DNA of 64,000 nucleotides from Parafrankia elaeagni. Its GTDB lineage: Bacteria > Actinomycetota > Actinomycetes > Frankiales > Frankiaceae. Positions 31,309 to 39,551 of this stretch are shown here, in pieces; positions within the stretch are counted from its first letter, which is position 1, and each line of letters starts with the position of its first letter. The position numbers and the translations under genes are program-made. The notes below the pieces were generated by a model, which searched no databases, was not told where the DNA came from, and saw nothing but the letters and a program-made list of their open reading frames with translations. The DNA lies in contig NZ_KB893717.1 of the NCBI RefSeq assembly GCF_000374165.1, forward strand, positions 1 through 64,000, in the 5' to 3' direction.

Positions 31309-31569
31309 CTACTCCTCCACGCGAGCGGGCTCCACCCGTACGACGTAGTCCTCGATCACGGGGTTCGCGAGCAGGGTCGAGGCGAGATGGTCGATGCGGG
31401 CGAGTGCGTCCGCATCGACCTCGCCGTCCAGCTCCAGCTCGAACCGCTTGCCCTGGCGCACCCCGCTGATCCCGTTCACGCCGAGCCGGGGCAGTGCCGT
31501 CAGCACGGCCTGGCCCTGCGGGTCGAGGATCTCCGGCTTGAGCATCACATCCACCACAACCCTGGTCAC
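31309..31569 (-). CDS. purS: Phosphoribosylformylglycinamidine synthase subunit PurS
   Basis: PurS bridges PurQ and PurL in the three-part FGAM synthetase. An 86-residue protein, the normal length. It starts TRVVVDVMLKPEILDPQGQA and continues VLTALPRLGVNGISGVRQGK, which match the PurS family closely. The start is GTG 31569. In most actinobacteria purS sits directly upstream of purQ. Here it is about 9 kb downstream of purQ and on the opposite strand, between a rhodanese gene and the HAD-LarE gene. Confidence 0.92.
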   Translation of the reverse strand: MTRVVVDVMLKPEILDPQGQAVLTALPRLGVNGISGVRQGKRFELELDGEVDADALARIDHLASTLLANPVIEDYVVRVEPARVEE

Positions 31570-31627
31570 ACCCGCGGACCCTACCGGCTTCCGGTGGCCC
31601 GCCGAGCCCGCTGGTTACGCTCACCGG

Positions 31628-33076
31628 GTGTCCCCCTGGAGAACATCCACCCTGGTCGTCGGTTTTGACCTGGACATGACGCTGTTGGACGCCCGCCGCG
31701 GGATCGTCGCGGCCTTCGCCGCCCTGACCGCCGAGACCGGCGTGGCGATCGACGGCGAGGCCGCCGTGGCCCGTCTCGGGCCCCCGGTGGAAGACGAGAT
31801 GGCGCGCTGGTTCCCGGCTGACGAGGTGGCCCGGCGTGTGGTCCGTTACCGCGAGCTGTACAGCACGCACGCGCTGCCCCTGTCCGTCGCGATGCCGCAC
31901 GCCGTCGAGGCGGTGGAGGCCGTCCGGCACGCCGGTGGCCGGGTGGTGGTGGTGACGGCGAAGAGCCGCCCACTGGCCGTGGCCAGCCTGGAACAGATCG
32001 GTCTCGCCGCGGACGAGGTGGCGGGCTGGTTGTTCGCCGAGGCCAAGGGTGCCGCGCTCCGCGAGCACGGGGTCGACATCTTCGTCGGCGACCACCTCGG
32101 GGACGTCCACGGAGCGCGGTCGGGCGGCGCGCTGGCGGTCGCGGTGCCCACCGGTCCGTGCACGGCCGCCGAGCTGGCCACCGCCGGCGCGGACGTCGTC
32201 CTGGACGATCTCGCCGCCTTCCCCGCCTGGCTCGCCGACGAGGTGCTGCGCCGGCGGCTCGACCTGTTGGCGCAGCGGCTGCGCGAACTCGGCTCGGTGC
32301 TCGTCGCGTTCTCCGGCGGAGCCGATTCGGCTCTGTTGCTGGCGGCGGCCGTCCGCGCGCTCGGCGCCGGGTCCGTGGTCGCCGCCACCGCGGTGTCTCC
32401 CTCGTTGCCCGCCGCGGAACTCGACGCCGCGCGCCGGTTCGCCGCCGACCTGGGTGTCCGGCACGTCCTGCCGGCGACGGACGAGATGAGCAGCGCCCAG
32501 TACCGCGCGAACGGCGCGGACCGCTGTTACTTCTGCAAGGCGGAACTGCTCGACACCCTCGGCCCGCTCGCCGCCGAGCTCGGCCTGGGCCATGTGGTGA
32601 CCGGCACGAACGCCGACGACGCCGTCGCCGGCTTCCGGCCGGGCATCAGCGCGGCGTCGAGCCGGGGGGCGCGCACCCCCCTGCTCGACGCCGGTCTGAC
32701 GAAGTCGCAGGTCCGGGCAGCCTCTCGCCAGTGGGGCCTGTCCACCTGGGACAAGCCGGCGGCCGCCTGCCTGGCCAGTCGGATCGCCTACGGGGTGCAG
32801 GTCAGCCCCGCCCGGCTGGCCAGGGTGGAACAGGCCGAGACGGCCCTGCGCGTGGCTGCCGCGGACGCCGGCTTCCACCTCCGCGACCTGCGTGTCCGCG
32901 ACCTCGGCGGCCTCGCCCGCATCGAGGTCGACCCCGAGCACGCCCCGCGCCTGGCAGCCCGCCCCGAGGTGACGTCGGTGGTGCTGGACTGCGGCTTCGC
33001 GCGTGTCGAGGTCGACCCCCGGGGATTCCGCTCCGGATCGATGAACGAGCTACTCCCGTCGCCCGGCTCCGCGTAG
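31628..33076 (+). CDS. HAD-family hydrolase fused to LarE sulfur transferase
   Basis: A 482-residue two-domain protein. Residues 1-205 are a HAD hydrolase: VGFDLDMTLLDARRG carries the nucleophile Asp pair, VVVVTAKSRP the motif II Thr, and FVGDHLGDVHGA motif IV. Residues 213-475 are LarE, the ATP-dependent sacrificial sulfur transferase of nickel-pincer cofactor synthesis. SVLVAFSGGADSALLL near 227 is the PP-loop, DRCYFCKAEL lies near 297, and WDKPAAACLASRIAYG near 371-386 carries the Cys expected to donate sulfur. No stop separates the two parts. A stand-alone HAD gene occupies this place in related mqn neighbourhoods. GTG 31628 is the likely start, 58 bp from divergent purS. Confidence 0.88.
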   Translation: MSPWRTSTLVVGFDLDMTLLDARRGIVAAFAALTAETGVAIDGEAAVARLGPPVEDEMARWFPADEVARRVVRYRELYSTHALPLSVAMPHAVEAVEAVRHAGGRVVVVTAKSRPLAVASLEQIGLAADEVAGWLFAEAKGAALREHGVDIFVGDHLGDVHGARSGGALAVAVPTGPCTAAELATAGADVVLDDLAAFPAWLADEVLRRRLDLLAQRLRELGSVLVAFSGGADSALLLAAAVRALGAGSVVAATAVSPSLPAAELDAARRFAADLGVRHVLPATDEMSSAQYRANGADRCYFCKAELLDTLGPLAAELGLGHVVTGTNADDAVAGFRPGISAASSRGARTPLLDAGLTKSQVRAASRQWGLSTWDKPAAACLASRIAYGVQVSPARLARVEQAETALRVAAADAGFHLRDLRVRDLGGLARIEVDPEHAPRLAARPEVTSVVLDCGFARVEVDPRGFRSGSMNELLPSPGSA

Positions 33077-33132
33077 TGACGTAGCCGGGCCGGGTGGCCG
33101 GGCCGGGTGGCCGGGCCGGAACCAGCCGGTGG

Positions 33133-33372
33133 TCAGACCTCCGGCGCGCCCTCGCCCTGCTGGTGGGCGCCCCGCTCGGCATGCTCGCGGTAGGCCTCGG
33201 CCTCGGCCTCGGAGACGGACAGGCCGTCGGCCGCCGCCATCGCCTCCGGGTCGACGGGTCCGCTGGAGGTGCGTGCCACATCGTCCCGGCGGCGACTCTC
33301 CTCCGCCTCGGCCAGAGCATCCGCGTCCCGGAAGTCGAGATCGACATCGTGGTTCTGGTCCAGCTTGGGCAT
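33133..33372 (-). CDS. Small acidic hypothetical protein
   Basis: A 79-residue, highly charged protein (PKLDQNHDVDLDFRDADALA at the start, an Ala/Glu-rich middle, no cysteine, no membrane segment). Unrecognised, but the start is good: ATG 33372 with GGAGGAG eight bases upstream. Its acidic helical character suggests a soluble small protein. It points toward the HAD-LarE gene and shares its upstream region with the cold-shock gene. Confidence 0.6.
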   Translation of the reverse strand: MPKLDQNHDVDLDFRDADALAEAEESRRRDDVARTSSGPVDPEAMAAADGLSVSEAEAEAYREHAERGAHQQGEGAPEV

Positions 33373-33744
33373 CACACTCACTCCTCCGGCGATCAGATGG
33401 AACCGTAGGTGCGCTGATTCCCTTCCGTTTCCCTTCCGCGTCCGACCGGGGCCACACGGCCCATCTCGGGTCCGGCGCATGGCCCTCCTGCCCCGGATGC
33501 GCCTTCTGTAACGCCGGCGGGCGGCCGAGAAACCGGTTCGCCAGGTGTCCCGGCGCTGTTCCGCGATCGTGCACACGTCGGACCTGCGGGTACGCGCAGC
33601 CTTTGTGGCCTGGACGTCTCCAGGCCCGCCGGCCACGCAGCGTCATCGTCCGCGAAGCCCCTACACCCGGCGCGGACGCCCGATAGCCTGGGACTCGTCA
33701 CCGCGTGTCAACCCGCCGATCCGCATCGCAGAACGAGGTCGCCC
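33373..33744. other. Intergenic region between the small acidic protein and the cold-shock gene
   Basis: A 372-bp divergent region that should hold promoters for both genes. Cold-shock genes often have long 5' leaders with thermosensing folds; a long leader is possible here but no specific element could be identified by eye. Confidence 0.4.
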
Positions 33745-34140
33745 GTGCCCACCGGCAGAGTCAAGTGGTTCGATGTCGAACGGGGTTTCGGATTTCTCAG
33801 CCGTGATGACGGCGAGGACGTCTTCGTCCACAAGGCCGCTCTTCCGGCCGGTGTCGATCGGCTCAAGCCCGGCGACCGCGTCGAGTTCGGGGTGGCCGCC
33901 GGCCGCCGGGGCGACCAGGCTCTCTCGGTGCGGATTCTGGCTGCTCCGCCGTCCGTCGCCAAGGCCGCCGCGAACGCCAACCGGCGCAGTCCCGACGAGC
34001 TGCACAGCATGGTCGAGGACATGATCCAGATCCTGGACGACATCCAGGGCGAGTTGCGCCGCGGCCGTTACCCGGACCGGCGGGCGGCCCAGAAGGTCGC
34101 CAAGGTCGTGCACGCCGTGGCGAACGAACTCGAGCGCTGA
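33745..34140 (+). CDS. Cold-shock domain protein with C-terminal helical extension
   Basis: A 131-residue protein. The first 66 residues are a cold-shock domain: [20 protein letters not shown] contains RNP1-like GFGFL, and VFVHKAAL is RNP2. It binds single-stranded RNA or DNA. A 60-residue extension ([20 protein letters not shown] and on) follows. Actinobacteria carry this longer type near DUF3027 and mqn genes. The start is GTG 33745. Confidence 0.92.
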   Translation: MPTGRVKWFDVERGFGFLSRDDGEDVFVHKAALPAGVDRLKPGDRVEFGVAAGRRGDQALSVRILAAPPSVAKAAANANRRSPDELHSMVEDMIQILDDIQGELRRGRYPDRRAAQKVAKVVHAVANELER

Positions 34141-34388
34141 GCGCCCTTCACCGCGGTCATGGTCGCACGGCACACGCCACGCTCTGTTCGCACAACCCGC
34201 GCTGTCGGATCAACGACCGCGGAGTACCGGCGGAAGGCCCCCTTCGTCCTGTATCGACGAAAGGAAGGGCGGTCCGCCAGGTGAGAGGTCGCGGGCGGTG
34301 CCGCGGTGTGGCCGGAAAATCCGGCCATAGCTTCGGCTCTCGCGGAGCGCACCGCGCGTTGGTGCAGACTGCGAAGAGGCCATGGACC

Positions 34389-36287
34389 ATGGACGCCGCG
34401 ACCCCGGCACCGAAGGTGGACGTCATCGTGGATCACAACGGGGAACACGCCCCGGCGGCGCGCGGACAGCCCGGGAGCGGCATGCCCCCGGGCGAGGTGC
34501 TGCACCCGCACGAGCCCCGAGTGATCGGCCCCTACCGCCTGCTGCGTCGTCTCGGCGCCGGCGGGATGGGAACCGTCTACCTGGCCGAGTCCGCGGGTCG
34601 GCGGGTCGCGGTCAAGATCGTCCGACCGGACCTGGCCGCCGACGAGGAGTTCCGCCGGCGGTTCCGGCAGGAGGTGGACGCCGCACGCCGCGTCGCGCCG
34701 TTCTGCACCGCAGAGGTGCTCGACGCCGACCCCGACGCCCCCGCCCCGTATCTGGTGACCGAGTTCATCGACGGCGTCCGGCTGGACCACGCGGTCGAGA
34801 ACGGGCCCATCGGCGGGTCGACCCTGACCGGGCTCGCCGTCGGGGTCGCCACGGCGCTCACCGCGATCCACAGCGCCGGCCTCGTCCACCGTGACCTCAA
34901 GCCGAGCAACGTGCTGCTTTCGATGTCCGGGCCGCGGGTGATCGACTTCGGCATCGCGCAGGCGCTGGAGGGCGCCAAGGCCAAGCCGACGGCCTGGGGC
35001 TTCGGCTCCGCCGGCTGGATGGCTCCCGAGCAGGTGAACGGCCAGCCGATCGGCCCGGAGGCCGACGTCTTCACCTGGGGCATCCTGGTGGCCTTCGCCG
35101 GAACCGGCCACCACCCGTTCGGCACCGGAACCGACCTGGAGCTGAGCACCCGCATCGTCAGCTGGGAGCCGGACCTGCTGGGCCTGCCGCCCGGCCTGAA
35201 GACGCTGGTCGCCGCCGCCCTCGCCAAGAATCCCGACGCCCGCCCGAACGCGCGCGACCTGCTGCTGAACCTCATCGCGCTGCCGCCCACCACACCGTCG
35301 GCCGACAGCGGCGACGGGGCCGCCTGGCGGCCGAGCGACGCCGCCGTCGACCAGGCCGAGGAACTGCTGAACCTGACCCGGGGCAGCACCCTGCCCGGTT
35401 ACGCGTCCTCCCGCGCCCAGTCCGCGAGGCAGCTCCGGCAGCCCGCCGCCGTTCCGCCCGCCGCCGGGCCACCTGCCGCCGGGCCACCTGCCCAGGTGCG
35501 CCCACCCGGCCAGGGCGGGCCACGTGGCCGGGGCGATGCCGCGGCACCCGGTGCCGGTCCCGGTCACGCCACGCCAGGGCGTCCCGGTATCGCCGTCCCG
35601 ACGCCGGCAGGAGCGCCGCCGTTCTCGGGCGCACCGGCCGGTGCGGGGCCGCCCTCGGCGGGCTGGCCGGCGGCCCGGCCCCCCGGCCAGGGCCCGCCCC
35701 CGCCTCCGCCGGCGGCGGACACCGGTACGCAGGCGCCGTCCCGCTCGACCCGGCAGCGGCTGCTCCTGTTCGGAGCCGTCGCGGTCACGGCCATCCTCGC
35801 GGCCTGGCTGATCAGCGCCGTCACCGGCGGTGACTCCGGCAGCGGCCGGCCGGCTGCCGGCGGGCAGGCCCCGCCGGCGGAGGCCACGACGGATCCCCGG
35901 ACAGCCGGACTGGGCACGCCGGTGCGCGACGACCAGCTGGAGTTCGTCGCGACCAAGGTCGAATGCGGGGTGGAGAAGATGGGCGAAATGATCTTCACCC
36001 GCCGGCCGGCCGGCCAGTTCTGCCTGGCCGACATGCGCATCACCAACACCGGCTCGGTCGAGCGGGCGCTGAGCAGCGAGGACCAGTTCCTGGTCACCAC
36101 GGACGGCGAGAACCACTCCGCCGACTTCCTCGCCCGCCTCTACCTGCGCGACGACGTCTGGTCGACGATCGGGCCCGGGGTGACGGTGACCGGCACCTTC
36201 GCTTTCGACATCCCGGCCGACAGCGAGGCCCGCGCCCTCGAGCTGCACGAACGCCCGGAAAGCCGAGGCGTCACGATCACCTTGTAG
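34389..36287 (+). CDS. Membrane Ser/Thr protein kinase with extracellular DUF4352-like domain
   Basis: A 632-residue receptor kinase. The kinase domain spans about residues 45-300: glycine loop LGAGGMGTVYLAE, VAVKIV with the catalytic Lys, HRDLKPSNVLL near 167, and VIDFGIAQ with DFG. A 150-residue Pro/Ala/Gly linker follows. One membrane segment (LLLFGAVAVTAILAAWLIS, about 458-478) leads to an extracellular DUF4352-like immunoglobulin fold ending RGVTITL. The ligand is unknown. ATG 34389 has GAAGAGG nine bases upstream; longer starts lack this. It is not linked to the pknA-pknB operon. Confidence 0.9.
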   Translation: MDAATPAPKVDVIVDHNGEHAPAARGQPGSGMPPGEVLHPHEPRVIGPYRLLRRLGAGGMGTVYLAESAGRRVAVKIVRPDLAADEEFRRRFRQEVDAARRVAPFCTAEVLDADPDAPAPYLVTEFIDGVRLDHAVENGPIGGSTLTGLAVGVATALTAIHSAGLVHRDLKPSNVLLSMSGPRVIDFGIAQALEGAKAKPTAWGFGSAGWMAPEQVNGQPIGPEADVFTWGILVAFAGTGHHPFGTGTDLELSTRIVSWEPDLLGLPPGLKTLVAAALAKNPDARPNARDLLLNLIALPPTTPSADSGDGAAWRPSDAAVDQAEELLNLTRGSTLPGYASSRAQSARQLRQPAAVPPAAGPPAAGPPAQVRPPGQGGPRGRGDAAAPGAGPGHATPGRPGIAVPTPAGAPPFSGAPAGAGPPSAGWPAARPPGQGPPPPPPAADTGTQAPSRSTRQRLLLFGAVAVTAILAAWLISAVTGGDSGSGRPAAGGQAPPAEATTDPRTAGLGTPVRDDQLEFVATKVECGVEKMGEMIFTRRPAGQFCLADMRITNTGSVERALSSEDQFLVTTDGENHSADFLARLYLRDDVWSTIGPGVTVTGTFAFDIPADSEARALELHERPESRGVTITL

Positions 36288-36387
36288 CCGGCACAGGTTA
36301 CGGTGGCCGCCGCGGTGGGAACCGACCATCACGGACCACATCGGACGCGGCACGCGCTCCGGTCATGCCGGCAGATCGGGGACGTGT

Positions 36388-37170
36388 GTGGGCGGGCGCA
36401 GCACCATTGCCGACCAGGGCAGCAGGGTCGGCGGGCTGCTCGCCGCCGCGGCGCTCCTGCTCGGGGTGCTCCTCGGCGGCTGCGACGAGGTGAACGAGGC
36501 TCTGGACGCGGCGGCGGGCACGCCGGCGCCCACCGCCGCCGCTCCCGGCGAGGCGGGTGCCGGCGGCGCGCCCGCGGCCACCGGATCGGCCCTGGAGCTG
36601 CTCGGCACGCTGCCCGTCCGCGGCGAGGACAACTCGCCCCCCTATCGGCGGGACGAGTTCGGAGCGTCCTGGTCGGACGTGGACAGAAACGGCTGCGACA
36701 CCCGCAACGACATCCTGCATCGTGACCTTCGCAGTATCACCACGCGCAGGTCGGACGACTGCATCGTGCTGACCGGTGAGCTGCGGGACCCGTACACGAC
36801 GCGGACGGTGCGGTTCGACCGGGAGCGCAGTGCCTCCGCCGTCCAGATCGACCACGTGATCGCGCTTGCGGATGCCTGGCGCACCGGCGCGCTGGAATGG
36901 TCGGACCAGGAGCGGCTCGCCTTCGCGAACGATCCGGAGAACCTGCTGGCCGTGGACGGACCGACGAACCAGCGGAAGAGCGACCAGGACGCCTCCGAGT
37001 GGCTGCCCCCCAGCCCCGGTGCCCGCTGCCCGTACATCGCCCGCCAGGTGGGCCTGAAGGCCCGCTACGGCCTCTGGCTGGAGCCCGCGGAGGCCACCGC
37101 GATGCGCGACGTCCTCCAGACCTGCCCCGCCCAGCCCCCCCTGGGCACCGCCCCCACCACACCCCGCTGA
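36388..37170 (+). CDS. Exported lipoprotein with HNH (DUF1524/GmrSD-type) nuclease domain
   Basis: A 260-residue protein. The N-terminal segment GLLAAAALLLGVLLGGC is a lipoprotein signal with lipobox LGGC near residue 31, so the protein is predicted to sit outside the membrane. A 40-residue Ala/Pro linker is followed by the nuclease domain: DRNGCDTRNDILHRDL, then VQIDHVIALADAW, which holds the catalytic His, and later NLLAVDGPTNQRKSDQDASEW. This is the HNH layout of the DUF1524 family, common as secreted nucleases in actinobacteria. It may degrade external DNA for nutrition. The start is GTG 36388. Confidence 0.86.
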   Translation: MGGRSTIADQGSRVGGLLAAAALLLGVLLGGCDEVNEALDAAAGTPAPTAAAPGEAGAGGAPAATGSALELLGTLPVRGEDNSPPYRRDEFGASWSDVDRNGCDTRNDILHRDLRSITTRRSDDCIVLTGELRDPYTTRTVRFDRERSASAVQIDHVIALADAWRTGALEWSDQERLAFANDPENLLAVDGPTNQRKSDQDASEWLPPSPGARCPYIARQVGLKARYGLWLEPAEATAMRDVLQTCPAQPPLGTAPTTPR

Positions 37171-37223
37171 GCCCCAGGGAACTGGATACCAGGAACCGGC
37201 GACTCCGCACCAGGAACCCGGAG

Positions 37224-37277
37224 ACCGGGGAACTCGGGGACCGGGAACTCGGGGACCGGGAACCGGGGAACTCGGGG
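37224..37277. repeat. 15-bp intergenic tandem repeat
   Basis: Two exact copies of AACTCGGGGACCGGG (37231-37245, 37246-37260) are flanked by partial copies. They lie between the HNH lipoprotein gene and the terminator of the tRNA gene. Confidence 0.9.
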
Positions 37278-37314
37278 GTTTCACCGCGGGGGGTCCCGGG
37301 GGCTCGCCCCCCCG

Positions 37315-37337
37315 AAAAAAGTCGCGGCCCGCCGCGA
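37315..37337 (-). terminator. Intrinsic terminator for tRNA-Leu
   Basis: On the minus strand, TCGCGG-CGGG-CCGCGA is followed by CTTTTTT: a 6-bp stem and a T run of six. A second hairpin, GCAGAC-N5-GTCTGC (37339-37355), lies just upstream of it in the same transcript. Confidence 0.85.
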
Positions 37338-37375
37338 AGCAGACAAAAAGTCTGCGAACACGACGGGCCGGCTCG

Positions 37376-37458
37376 TGGGCGAGGGGGGAGTTGAACCCCC
37401 ACGTCCGTTAAGACACACGGACCTGAACCGTGCGCGTCTGCCATTCCGCCACTCGCCC
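37376..37458 (-). tRNA. tRNA-Leu (anticodon CAG)
   Basis: An 83-base cloverleaf with a long variable arm, as for class II tRNA. The acceptor stem is GGGCGAG / CTCGCCC with discriminator A. The D region is TGGCGGAATGGCAGACG. The anticodon loop is TTCAGGT in the stem ACGG / CCGT. The T arm is GGGGG TTCAACT CCCCC. CCA is not encoded. It is divergent from fhaA. Confidence 0.95.
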
Positions 37459-37617
37459 GAGTGGGACTATCAGCTTGCCGTGGCACACGCTACCACGCCG
37501 GAGATGTACTGAGGCGCCACCCCCCGCCGGGCGGGTGGCCATGTCAAGCTGCCGAGCCGTGGGACGGACCCGTCGGTGGGCATACGATCTCACAGACCGG
37601 GAGAAGGGAGGTCGGGC

Positions 37618-39009
37618 ATGGGCGTGCTCCAGCGCTTCGAGCGGCGCCTTGGCGGCCTCGTCGAGGGCGCGTTCGCGAAGGTGTTCAAGGGCGGGGTCGA
37701 ACCCGTCGAGATCGCCAGCGCGCTTGCTCGGGAGACCGACGATCGGCGCGCGAACAGCTCGAACCGGGTCCTGGTTCCGAACGAGTTCGCCGTCGAGCTC
37801 GCCGGCGGCGACTTCGCCCGGCTGTCCCCGTACTCCCGCGAGCTCTGCGACGAACTGGCGGAGATGGTCCGCGAGCACGCGGCCGAGCAGCGGTACACCT
37901 TCGTCGGCCCGGTGACGGTCCGCCTCGCGGAGGCCGCCGATCTCGATATCGGGGTCTTCCGGATCCGCAGCAGTGTCGCGTCGGCCGATGCGGCGGTGGT
38001 CGGCGGTCGCCGGGCGCGTCCCCGGTCGGCGGCGCCGGGCACTCCCCATCTCCTGATCACGACCCGGGCGCCGGGCGGATCCGGCGGCGCGGAGCGGGAG
38101 TATCCGCTGGACGCCGAGATCATCGTGATCGGCCGCAGCGTCGAATGCGACATCCGGCTCAACGACACCGGCGTGTCGCGGCGGCACGGCGAGATCCGCC
38201 GCCTGCCGGACGGGCAGTTCCTCTACGTGGATGCCGGCTCGACCAACGGCAGCCTGGTGAACGGCCGCGCGGCGACCCAGGTGAAGCTGATGAACGGCGA
38301 CCGCATCGAGCTCGGCACGGCGGTGGTCGAGTTCCGCCGGGAGGATGCGCGCGCCGGTGCCACGGGTCCACGCGGCCCGCGTACCCCACCGCCGGCCGCG
38401 CGGTCGTCGGTCCCGCCGGGCCGCCCGGCGGATCAGCGGACCCCGCCGCCTTTCGACCCGCACCAGCCGACGTCCCCTGGCCGGCGGCCCGTGACGCCCG
38501 CGCCCGGGCGCGGGGATCGCGGGAACGACTACCGGGAAGGGCCGTCCCCCCGGTTCCGCGACGAGCCCGGCCCGCCCGACAGGTGGAGCCCGGGCCGCCG
38601 TGAGGAGAACTTCCGCGGCGGCCCGGCACCCCGCTATCGCGACGAGCCCGGCCCCGGCCTCCGACCGGGTCCGGGCCCCGGCCCCGGACCCGGACCGGAC
38701 GAGTACCGGGAGGGCCCGTCCGCCCGGTTCCGCGACGACGGCCCGCCGGCACGCGACCGGCGGCCGGCCGGTGCTCCGCCGCTTCGCGGGCCGGGGCGCG
38801 GCGAGCGGGAACGCCCCTCCCCCGGCCGGGAGCCGCACCGGGATCAGCCTCGGGATCCTCGGCGCGACGGTGGGCGCGGCTTCCGCGGGGAGCCGGCCCG
38901 GGCCGACGACGGGCTCGAGGCGCTGGAACCACTCGACGAGCCGGACCCGTACGACTCCGGCCGAGCCGGCGGGCGTTACGGTGACGACAACCGCCGCAGG
39001 GGCTGGTAG
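37618..39009 (+). CDS. fhaA: FhaA: DUF3662 and FHA domain protein with long C-terminal tail
   Basis: A phosphothreonine-reading adaptor of the cell-division kinase block; in mycobacteria it affects lipid II flipping via MurJ. A 463-residue protein. DUF3662 covers residues 1-115 (GVLQRFERRLGGLVEGAFAK, EPVEIASALARETDD). FHA covers about 160-240 (IVIGRSVECDIRLNDTGVSR, then DAGSTNGSLVNG). Usually FHA lies at the C-terminus with the linker before it. Here about 220 Pro/Arg/Gly/Asp-rich residues follow it. ATG 37618 has a GGGAGG site. It is the first gene of a seven-gene operon. Confidence 0.92.
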   Translation: MGVLQRFERRLGGLVEGAFAKVFKGGVEPVEIASALARETDDRRANSSNRVLVPNEFAVELAGGDFARLSPYSRELCDELAEMVREHAAEQRYTFVGPVTVRLAEAADLDIGVFRIRSSVASADAAVVGGRRARPRSAAPGTPHLLITTRAPGGSGGAEREYPLDAEIIVIGRSVECDIRLNDTGVSRRHGEIRRLPDGQFLYVDAGSTNGSLVNGRAATQVKLMNGDRIELGTAVVEFRREDARAGATGPRGPRTPPPAARSSVPPGRPADQRTPPPFDPHQPTSPGRRPVTPAPGRGDRGNDYREGPSPRFRDEPGPPDRWSPGRREENFRGGPAPRYRDEPGPGLRPGPGPGPGPGPDEYREGPSARFRDDGPPARDRRPAGAPPLRGPGRGERERPSPGREPHRDQPRDPRRDGGRGFRGEPARADDGLEALEPLDEPDPYDSGRAGGRYGDDNRRRGW

Positions 39010-39011
39010 CC

Positions 39012-39551
39012 GTGGATCCCACCGAGCCCAGCGAACTCGTCCTCCTGCTGGTCAAGATCGGCTTCCTGGCGTTGCTCTGGGGCTTCGTCCTGGTGGCGGT
39101 GCGGGCCGTTCGGCTGGACATGTTCGGTCCGACCCAGCGGCAGCGGCGGCGGCAGCCGGTGGTGGCGCGGGCGCCGTCCCCGGCGCCGAACGCGCGGCCG
39201 GAGCGGGTCCGGTCGCCCCGCCAGAACCCACGGCCTGTCCCACCGCCGGTGGCGGATCACACGCCGACCCGACTCGTGGTCACAAAGGGGCACCTTGCAG
39301 GCACAACAATCCCACTGGGCCCCGAGGTAATCACCATGGGACGGGCACCGGACTCGACTCTGGTCCTCGAGGATGACTTCGCGTCCGGCCGGCATGCGAG
39401 ACTCGTTCCTCACGACGGACAGTGGTTCGTCGAGGACCTCGGCTCGACCAATGGCACATTCCTCAACCGCACGAAGGTGACGAGTCCCATGCCGGTACCT
39501 CTCGGCGCGCCGGTCAGGATCGGGAAGACCGTCCTGGAGCTGCACCGGTGA
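39012..39551 (+). CDS. fhaB: FhaB/FipA-interacting FHA domain membrane protein
   Basis: A 179-residue protein. One N-terminal membrane segment (LVLLLVKIGFLALLWGFVLV, about 9-28) is followed by an Arg/Pro linker and an FHA domain from about residue 90 (VITMGRAPDSTLVLEDDFAS, then DLGSTNGTFLN near 140). It reads phosphothreonine on partners and tethers them at the membrane; in mycobacteria the orthologue FhaB binds cell-division proteins. The start is GTG 39012, two bases after fhaA, and the stop overlaps the pstP start. Confidence 0.92.
   Translation: MDPTEPSELVLLLVKIGFLALLWGFVLVAVRAVRLDMFGPTQRQRRRQPVVARAPSPAPNARPERVRSPRQNPRPVPPPVADHTPTRLVVTKGHLAGTTIPLGPEVITMGRAPDSTLVLEDDFASGRHARLVPHDGQWFVEDLGSTNGTFLNRTKVTSPMPVPLGAPVRIGKTVLELHR

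Noticed and set aside
34281-34388. Earlier start for the DUF4352 kinase
   Set aside because: The extra residues are Arg/Gly-rich, and the only good ribosome-binding site precedes ATG 34389.
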